Part shown: positions 59,041-64,000 of the stretch, one piece after another
Position numbering within the stretch: position 1 is the stretch's first letter
Layout: the number at the start of each line of letters is the position of its first letter
DNA from: Oscillospiraceae bacterium
Lineage (GTDB): Bacteria; Bacillota; Clostridia; Oscillospirales; Acutalibacteraceae
DNA: 64,000 bases
Assembly: GCA_022650485.1 (NCBI GenBank)
Contig: JALCPP010000004.1
Span: forward strand, 1 to 64,000
Direction of reading: 5' to 3'
The notes under the pieces: generated by a model
Database searches by the model: none
What the model was told of the DNA's origin: nothing
Seen by the model: the letters and a program-made list of their open reading frames with translations, nothing else
Position numbers and translations under genes: made by a program

Positions 59041-61113
59041 ATGAAACAATATGAGGCGAAGCATATTCTGAACATTGCGCTTGCGGGACACAGCGGCGCG
59101 GGCAAAACCAGTATAGCCGAGGCCATGCTGTATCTTTCCGGTGCCGCCGATCGCTTGGGAAAGGTCGGGGAAGGAAACACTGTATGTGATTTCGATCCTG
59201 AGGAAATCAGACGAAAGACGTCCGTATTGACTTCAGTGGCTCCGATTGAGTGGAAAAACAATAAAATCAATTTGCTGGACGCGCCCGGCCTGTTTGACTT
59301 TGAGGGCGGTGTGTGTGAGGCGCTCCGCGCGGCAGACAGCATGCTGATTGCTGTTTCCGGCAGGGACGGCGTTGCGGTTGGAACTGAAAAGGCGGCGGCC
59401 GCCGCAGATTCACGCGGGCTTTCCAAAATCTTTTTTGTCAACGGTCTGTGTGATGAAAGCGCGGATTTTTACAAGGTGTTTGAAAATTTGAAGGCCTGTT
59501 TCGGTCCGTCTGTCTGCCCGGTGGTTGTGCCGTATATTCAGAACGGCAAGGCAAATATCTATGTGAATGTGCTGGAGTACAAAGCATATGAGTACCGCGG
59601 CGGAAAAGCAGTCGAGGTGAAAATGCCGGATATGGGTACCCGGCTGGAGGGTCTGCGCACCGCGATTTACGAGGCGGTGGCGGAAACCAGCGACGAAATG
59701 TTCGACAAGTATTTTTCCGGCGAGAGCTTTACGCCGGAAGAGGTGATTGTCGGTATCAGCAAAGGGGTGAAATCCGGGGCGGTTGCGCCGGTGTTCTGCG
59801 GGGATGCGGTGCTGTTAAACGGAATTGACCAGCTGCTGAACGGACTTGCGTGGCTTGCGCCGTCCGCCGCGGAAAAAAGCGGGGAAACCGGAATGGATGA
59901 AGATGGAAATCCGGTCGAAGTAGAAGTGGACGAGGCGGCGGCGCCCGCGGCCATTGTCTTTAAAACGGTTGCGGATCCGTTTATCGGCAAGCTGTCGTAC
60001 CTTAAGGTCATCGCAGGAAGAATTTCGTCAGACAGAGGGCTTCTTAATATGACGACCGGCCAGCAGGAACGCGTCGGCAAGACGATTATTCCGCGGGGCA
60101 AAAAGCAGGAAGACGCGCCGTATCTTGCGGCCGGGGATATCGGCGCGGTGCCGAAGCTTTCCGCTAAAACCGGAGACACGCTCTGCTCGCCCGAACGCAG
60201 GGTAAAGTTTGCACCGGTCGATTACCCGGCGCCGTCCCTGAGCATGGCGGTGCTGCCAAAAAGCAAAGGGGAAGAGGATAAGGTGGCGCAGGGGATTCTC
60301 CGCCTGACCGAAGAGGACCCGACCCTCCGGTTCACGACCAACGCGGAAACACACCAGATGATCGTATCCGGTATGGGGGAACAGCACCTGGATGTCCTTG
60401 CGTCCAAGCTGAAAAAGAAATTCGGCGTGGAAATCCGGATGGAAATGCCGCGCGTTGCGTACCGCGAAACCATCCGTAAAAAAGTGAAAGTACAGGGCAA
60501 GTATAAGAAGCAGACCGGCGGGCACGGCCAGTACGGCGACGTTTGGATTGAGTTTGAGCCGTGCGACGCGGAGGGACTGGAATTTAACGAGCATGTGGTG
60601 GGCGGCGCGGTTCCGAAGGGCTTTTTCCCGGCGGTGGAAAGAGGGCTGCGCGACAGCATTGAGCGCGGACCGCTCGCGGGGTACCCGGTGGTCGGTCTGC
60701 GTGCGACCTTGTACGACGGTTCCTACCATCCGGTGGATTCTTCTGAAATGTCGTTTAAAATGGCGGCGGCGCTCGCTTACAAAACCGGCATGCCGAAGGC
60801 TTCCCCCGCTTTGCTGGAGCCGATCGGCACACTGCACTGCACCGTGCCGGACGACGACATGGGCGACCTGATGGGGGAGATTAACAAGCGCCGCGGGCGC
60901 GTGCTGGGGATGGAACCGGCGAAAACCGGGTTTCAGACGATTGAAGCCGAAGTCCCGCAGGCCGAAATGAACGATTTTACCACTTTTGTGCGCCAGGTCA
61001 CGCAGGGACGCGGTTCGTTTACGTTTGAATTTGCAAGGTATGAGGAGGTCCCGCCGCAGGTTTCGCAGAAGATTGTTACCTCCGCGGCGGCAAAACAGCC
61101 GGCTGAAGCCTGA
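59041..61113 (+). CDS. Elongation factor G-like GTPase (EF-G2 type) with degenerate G4
   Basis: A 690-residue EF-G paralogue. G1 reads AGHSGAGKTS (15-24), the EF-G2 form, and G3 is DAPG. G4, normally NKxD, reads NGLC (134-137), so both the Lys and the base-reading Asp are missing. Domains II to V are present, with TGGHGQYGDVWIEFEP in domain IV and a domain V end like EF-G. It is not the main EF-G: the gene stands alone, away from rpsL-rpsG. EF-G2 proteins have no settled role; this one may bind nucleotide poorly. GAAAGGAGC precedes the ATG. Confidence 0.9.
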   Translation: MKQYEAKHILNIALAGHSGAGKTSIAEAMLYLSGAADRLGKVGEGNTVCDFDPEEIRRKTSVLTSVAPIEWKNNKINLLDAPGLFDFEGGVCEALRAADSMLIAVSGRDGVAVGTEKAAAAADSRGLSKIFFVNGLCDESADFYKVFENLKACFGPSVCPVVVPYIQNGKANIYVNVLEYKAYEYRGGKAVEVKMPDMGTRLEGLRTAIYEAVAETSDEMFDKYFSGESFTPEEVIVGISKGVKSGAVAPVFCGDAVLLNGIDQLLNGLAWLAPSAAEKSGETGMDEDGNPVEVEVDEAAAPAAIVFKTVADPFIGKLSYLKVIAGRISSDRGLLNMTTGQQERVGKTIIPRGKKQEDAPYLAAGDIGAVPKLSAKTGDTLCSPERRVKFAPVDYPAPSLSMAVLPKSKGEEDKVAQGILRLTEEDPTLRFTTNAETHQMIVSGMGEQHLDVLASKLKKKFGVEIRMEMPRVAYRETIRKKVKVQGKYKKQTGGHGQYGDVWIEFEPCDAEGLEFNEHVVGGAVPKGFFPAVERGLRDSIERGPLAGYPVVGLRATLYDGSYHPVDSSEMSFKMAAALAYKTGMPKASPALLEPIGTLHCTVPDDDMGDLMGEINKRRGRVLGMEPAKTGFQTIEAEVPQAEMNDFTTFVRQVTQGRGSFTFEFARYEEVPPQVSQKIVTSAAAKQPAEA

Positions 61114-61217
61114 CGGTCAAACACAAAAATTTTTGTAGGATGCGCGGCATAACTGCGCCGCAACCGTGTATTTTTTCCGCTCCCCCGGCATATGTATTTG
61201 CCTGAGGGGGCGGATTT

Positions 61218-61847
61218 ATGTTTGTGGTTTCAATGAAGACGGGAAAAAGAAGAATCGTCGCCGTTTTAGCGGTGGCTTTGGTCGTGGTAACCGCCGCCAT
61301 TGTTGCGGTCAAATATTTTACATCTTCGCCGACTGCCCAAAGCGGAGGGAAAAAATATAACCTTGCCGCTTCGGACAACGACGAGCGAATCGCTTTTTTT
61401 AAACAGTTCGGATGGGAAGTAAAGCCGCAGCCGGTTGCCGACGGAGAGGTTACCATTCCACAGAAGTTTGACGACGTATACATTAAGTATAATAATATTC
61501 AGCAGGAACAGGGACTTGATTTAATTCCTTACGAGGGAAAAGCCTGCAAACAGTGGGTTTATGAAATCACCAATTTCCCAGAGCAGGAAGTGATGCGCGG
61601 CACCTTGCTGGTTTACAACGGATATGTCATTGCCGGCGACCTGTGCACCCCCGCTCTGGACGGATTTATGACCGGGTTTGACGGTCAGCTGAACAGCAGC
61701 GATTACGGCGTGAATGAGCCGACCCTCGCGCGGGGCAACGATGATGCCCTGACCATGGCGCCTGCCGAAGAGGCATCTTCCGCCGTGGAGGAAGTGAAGC
61801 CCCAGGCTTCTTCTGAAATTCCGGCCAACGCGTGGCCGACCGATTAG
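61218..61847 (+). CDS. DUF4830 domain membrane-anchored protein
   Basis: A 209-residue protein with one N-terminal membrane helix (about 12-32) and an outside domain matching DUF4830 (NDERIAFFKQFGWEVKP, IPQKFDDVYIKYNNIQQEQG, LIPYEGKACKQWVYEITNFP). The C-terminus is a Glu/Ser/Pro-rich tail. The ATG at 61218 follows GAGGGGG by 7 bases. The family is common in Clostridia, with unknown role. It is followed by a strong hairpin. Confidence 0.82.
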   Translation: MFVVSMKTGKRRIVAVLAVALVVVTAAIVAVKYFTSSPTAQSGGKKYNLAASDNDERIAFFKQFGWEVKPQPVADGEVTIPQKFDDVYIKYNNIQQEQGLDLIPYEGKACKQWVYEITNFPEQEVMRGTLLVYNGYVIAGDLCTPALDGFMTGFDGQLNSSDYGVNEPTLARGNDDALTMAPAEEASSAVEEVKPQASSEIPANAWPTD

Positions 61848-61903
61848 GCGGCGGGTCGCCGCCTGCTTCGCCTCGTCGTTTTTTACTCTGAGAAAGACAA
61901 AAG

Positions 61904-61945
61904 AGGGAGCAAAGCGTCTGCTGGACGGACGCTTTGCTCCCTTTT
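61904..61945. terminator. Strong terminator after the DUF4830 gene
   Basis: AGGGAGCAAAGCGTC (61904-61918) pairs perfectly with GACGCTTTGCTCCCT (61928-61942), then TTT. On the minus strand the same stem also runs into a T-rich tail, so it may work in both directions. Confidence 0.88.
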
Positions 61946-62469
61946 GAATCGGCGGCCCCTGTTTTCCGTACGGAGGGCCATGGGCACACCGGGCAATCAG
62001 GAGGATTTCCTGACGGACTCCGGTGCCGCGCTGTTCGTCCCCCCACCGGACTGTTCCCGTTAAGACTTCGGTTGGGGGAATCAACGGCGCTTTTAATTTA
62101 AAACTCCTTTTCACGCGTTCCGCTTTGCACTTTTCTCCCCCGCCTTGGACAGGGAAGCCGCCCGCAGGGCACAAAAAAACACCGGTACGGAATTCTTTCA
62201 TCCCATACACCGGCGCGCGTGAAAAGCAGGGTGTCTTCTTCGCCCCCGTCTTTCCCCCTCTGTACAAAAATGGGAAAAAGAGGTATACTGTTACCTGCAA
62301 ATGCGCGGTTTTTACCGCTGTGTATGGAGGTTGGTTCTCCGTATGCAGGGGGCGGGATGGTGGTGCATCCTGTCCCTGCTTTGCACTTTTTTTATGTGCT
62401 CTACAATTTTCATTATAATCCTTAATTTACCAAATTTCAACTGCAAATCTTTTTCAGGCGCCTGCGCGA
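61946..62469. other. Gene-free stretch with several hairpins
   Basis: About 520 bases where the open frames look accidental on both strands. Visible structure: GGCAC-AC-CGG (about 61983) with CCGGTGCC (about 62021-62028) enclosing TCAGGA/TCCTGA; and, read on the minus strand, CCGGTGTATGGGA with TTCCGTACCGG followed by a run of seven T near 62179-62173, a terminator shape. This may be a non-coding RNA region on the minus strand, or decayed DNA. Confidence 0.45.
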
Positions 62470-62498
62470 TTGATCTTTTCCGTGGCGGAGGGTATACT
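62470..62498 (+). promoter_or_regulatory. Promoter of the pseudouridine synthase gene
   Basis: TTGATC (62470-62475), 17-base spacer, TATACT (62493-62498), 27 bases before the ATG. Confidence 0.65.
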
Positions 62499-62524
62499 GA
62501 TTGTAATAGAAAGGGGGCCCGCAC

Positions 62525-63253
62525 ATGGCAAAGGAGCGCTTGGATAAAATTCTGGCTTCGCAGAATCTGGGAAGCCGCAAAGAGGTCGGCGCCATGATTC
62601 GCGCAGGGCGCGCCGCGGTTCATGGCACGGCGGTGAAGTCCCCCGCGCAGAAGTTTGACCCGCAGGCGGACCCGATTACGGTAGATGGGAAACCGCTGAA
62701 TTTTAAAAGGCATCTCTACCTGATGCTGAACAAGCCGGAGGGGGTGCTGTCGGCGTCGCGCGACCCGCATGCACGCACGGTGGTGGACCTGCTTCCGCCG
62801 CATCTTCAGCGGAGGGGCATCTTTCCCGCGGGGCGGCTGGACCGGGATACCCGCGGCCTTTTAATCCTGACCGACGACGGGGGGTTCGCACACCGGATGC
62901 TGGCGCCGAAAAGCCATGTGACAAAATGGTACGAGGCGCTGCTGGAGTCCCCGGTACAGGAACAGGATGTTCTGCGGTTTCGCCGGGGGGTGGAACTTTC
63001 CGACGGGATGATCTGTCTGCCGGCGGAGCTTTCCGTTTTGCGCCGGGGCGACCACCCAATCGCACTGGTGGGTTTGCGGGAAGGGAAATTTCACCAGGTA
63101 AAAAGAATGTTTGCGGCGTGCGAAAACCATGTTCTGTCACTGCGCCGGGTTCGCATCGGCGGCCTTTTTCTGGACCCGCAGCTGGAGGAAGGCGGTGCGC
63201 GGGAGCTGGAAGAGGCGGAAGCCGCGCGGGTGTTCGAAAGGCAGAATGGATAA
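62525..63253 (+). CDS. rRNA pseudouridine synthase, RsuA/RluB family
   Basis: A 242-residue enzyme. An S4 RNA-binding domain (1-50, ERLDKILASQNLGSRKEV) precedes the catalytic domain with GRLDRDTRGLLILTDDG, where the first Asp of RLDRDT is the nucleophile, and a KxGxxHQVKRM-like block (REGKFHQVKRMF). It makes pseudouridine in 16S rRNA (RsuA type, U516) or 23S rRNA; the length favours RsuA, but the target is not certain. GGGGGC-rich purines precede the ATG at 62525. A direct repeat overlaps its stop codon. Confidence 0.92.
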   Translation: MAKERLDKILASQNLGSRKEVGAMIRAGRAAVHGTAVKSPAQKFDPQADPITVDGKPLNFKRHLYLMLNKPEGVLSASRDPHARTVVDLLPPHLQRRGIFPAGRLDRDTRGLLILTDDGGFAHRMLAPKSHVTKWYEALLESPVQEQDVLRFRRGVELSDGMICLPAELSVLRRGDHPIALVGLREGKFHQVKRMFAACENHVLSLRRVRIGGLFLDPQLEEGGARELEEAEAARVFERQNG

Positions 63254-63310
63254 AATAGACGAAAACGCGCCGATTTTTTTTGCGTCCCCAACTGATAAAA
63301 TAAACGAAAA
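63249..63310 (+). repeat. Pair of 17-bp direct repeats
   Basis: GATAAAATAGACGAAAA (63249-63265) and GATAAAATAAACGAAAA (63294-63310) differ at one base and start 45 bases apart. The first overlaps the stop of the pseudouridine synthase gene. They lie upstream of an ABC ATPase gene and could be a regulator site. Confidence 0.6.
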
Positions 63311-63482
63311 ACCGGCCCCCGCTTTGTGATTTATCGGATTTCCATAAACTGAAAAAATAATCTTTGGGCAAAAAAGACCTGTTTATCCTGATTTGCTTCT
63401 GCTATGATGATTTTAACAGGAAAGCAAATTTTCTTTTAAAGATTTTATAGTAAAAGAATGCATGAATCAGGAGGTTTTACAC

Positions 63483-64000
63483 ATGGCAAGCGTAACACTG
63501 AAAAATGTTTATAAAGTTTACAGCGGCAATGTTACCGCGGTTACGGATTTCAATCTGGAGATTAAGGATAAGGAATTCGTAATTCTGGTTGGACCTTCCG
63601 GATGCGGAAAATCCACGACACTGCGGATGATTGCCGGACTGGAAGAAATCACAAAGGGCGAGCTCTATATCGGGGACACGCTGGCAAACGATGTGGCGCC
63701 GAAAGACCGCGATATCGCGATGGTGTTCCAGAACTACGCGCTGTATCCGCATATGACGGTGTTCGACAATATGGCGTTCGGGCTGAAGCTGCGCAAGGTG
63801 CCGAAGGACGAAATTAAGCGCCGCGTGGAAGAAGCGGCACGCAATTTGGATATTTCCCATTTGTTGGACCGCAAGCCGAAGGCACTGTCCGGCGGCCAGC
63901 GCCAGCGCGTTGCACTCGGCCGTGCCATTGTGCGTGACCCGAAGGTCTTTTTGCTGGACGAACCGCTTTCCAATCTGGACGCAAAGCTGCGCGCTCAGAT
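63483..64000 (+). CDS. ABC transporter ATP-binding protein, MsmX/UgpC type (cut at window end)
   Basis: The first 172 residues of a sugar-type ABC ATPase. Walker A is GPSGCGKST, the Q-loop [13 protein letters not shown] is typical of the UgpC/MsmK/MsmX group, the signature is LSGGQRQRV, and Walker B is [12 protein letters not shown]. In Firmicutes such ATPases energise several carbohydrate importers in trans. CAGGAGG precedes the ATG at 63483. The gene runs past the window, so its regulatory C-terminal domain is not seen. No clear promoter is found, only a TATGAT near 63405. Confidence 0.93.
   Translation, partial: MASVTLKNVYKVYSGNVTAVTDFNLEIKDKEFVILVGPSGCGKSTTLRMIAGLEEITKGELYIGDTLANDVAPKDRDIAMVFQNYALYPHMTVFDNMAFGLKLRKVPKDEIKRRVEEAARNLDISHLLDRKPKALSGGQRQRVALGRAIVRDPKVFLLDEPLSNLDAKLRAQ

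Noticed and set aside
61521-62300. Minus-strand 259-codon frame over the DUF4830 gene and the region after it
   Set aside because: Half lies antisense to DUF4830 and it runs through the strong terminator stem; sequence looks random.
62023-62418. Plus-strand 131-codon frame in the gene-free stretch
   Set aside because: Pro/Ser/Phe-rich, no ribosome site, crosses a terminator-like structure. A real protein is unlikely but not excluded.

Overview
The window is about 64 kb of a moderately GC-rich Firmicutes chromosome. Spore genes (gerA/gerC/gerB-type germination proteins, spoVT), a Gram-positive translation operon (rimP-nusA-ylxR-ylxQ-infB-rbfA-nrnA-truB-ribF-rpsO-pnp), many GTG and TTG starts after strong AGGAGG sites, and small zinc-ribbon membrane proteins point to an endospore-forming Clostridia, probably of the Oscillospirales/Ruminococcaceae type. 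The lineage is inferred from gene content; no marker gene was searched.

Layout: 1-3.7 kb holds the 3' end of a 23S rRNA gene, then a three-gene ABC exporter operon, and only then a 5S rRNA gene with its own promoter and terminator. 3.8-8.6 kb holds an AraC/GyrI-type regulator, aroF (DAHP synthase), bioY under a clear BirA-type operator, a DUF1284 gene, an apparently orphan second BirA-like box, and rplM-rpsI. 8.6-15.1 kb is an envelope and sensing region: a gene-poor stretch with a possible decayed gene, two zinc-ribbon membrane proteins, a LytTR/DUF3021 pair, and a G5/3D-domain cell-wall protein preceded by a WalR-like box. 15.3-19.2 kb is rpe followed by an unusual four-gene Rnf-like cassette (C, D, E, A) with no rnfG or rnfB. 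19.3-31.4 kb holds a lipoprotein gene, spoVT with a sigma-G-like promoter, and the translation/RNA-maturation operon with several leader structures. 31.4-40.4 kb holds a small XRE repressor with a perfect operator, proB-proA, a cluster of three small unknown genes on the minus strand, a phosphodiesterase, phosphoglucomutase, a DUF1648 protein, a lipoprotein, and a divergent XRE/small-protein pair around an 18-bp palindrome. 40.4-49 kb holds asnB with a CpXC protein, mnmA, a cation diffusion facilitator, and the Leloir genes galK-galT-galE. 49.2-54.4 kb is a germinant receptor operon with two tandem gerB genes. 54.5-64 kb holds secA, two uncharacterised or VOC-type genes, an EF-G-like GTPase with a degenerate G4 motif, a DUF4830 protein, an apparently gene-free structured region, an RsuA-type pseudouridine synthase, and the start of an MsmX/UgpC-type ABC ATPase cut by the window edge.

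The most interesting element is the rpe-linked Rnf-like cassette. RnfC keeps two 4Fe-4S motifs but is short and lacks the glycine-rich NADH/FMN segment. The RnfE and RnfA homologues have lost the conserved cysteines expected to hold the intramembrane [2Fe-2S] cluster, RnfD has a changed flavinylation motif, and RnfG and RnfB are absent. This looks like a membrane complex derived from Rnf but reworked for another task. Other points are the EF-G paralogue without NKxD, the detached 5S gene, the orphan BirA box, a probable ATT start codon in a small XRE regulator, and a nested RNA structure in front of pnp.
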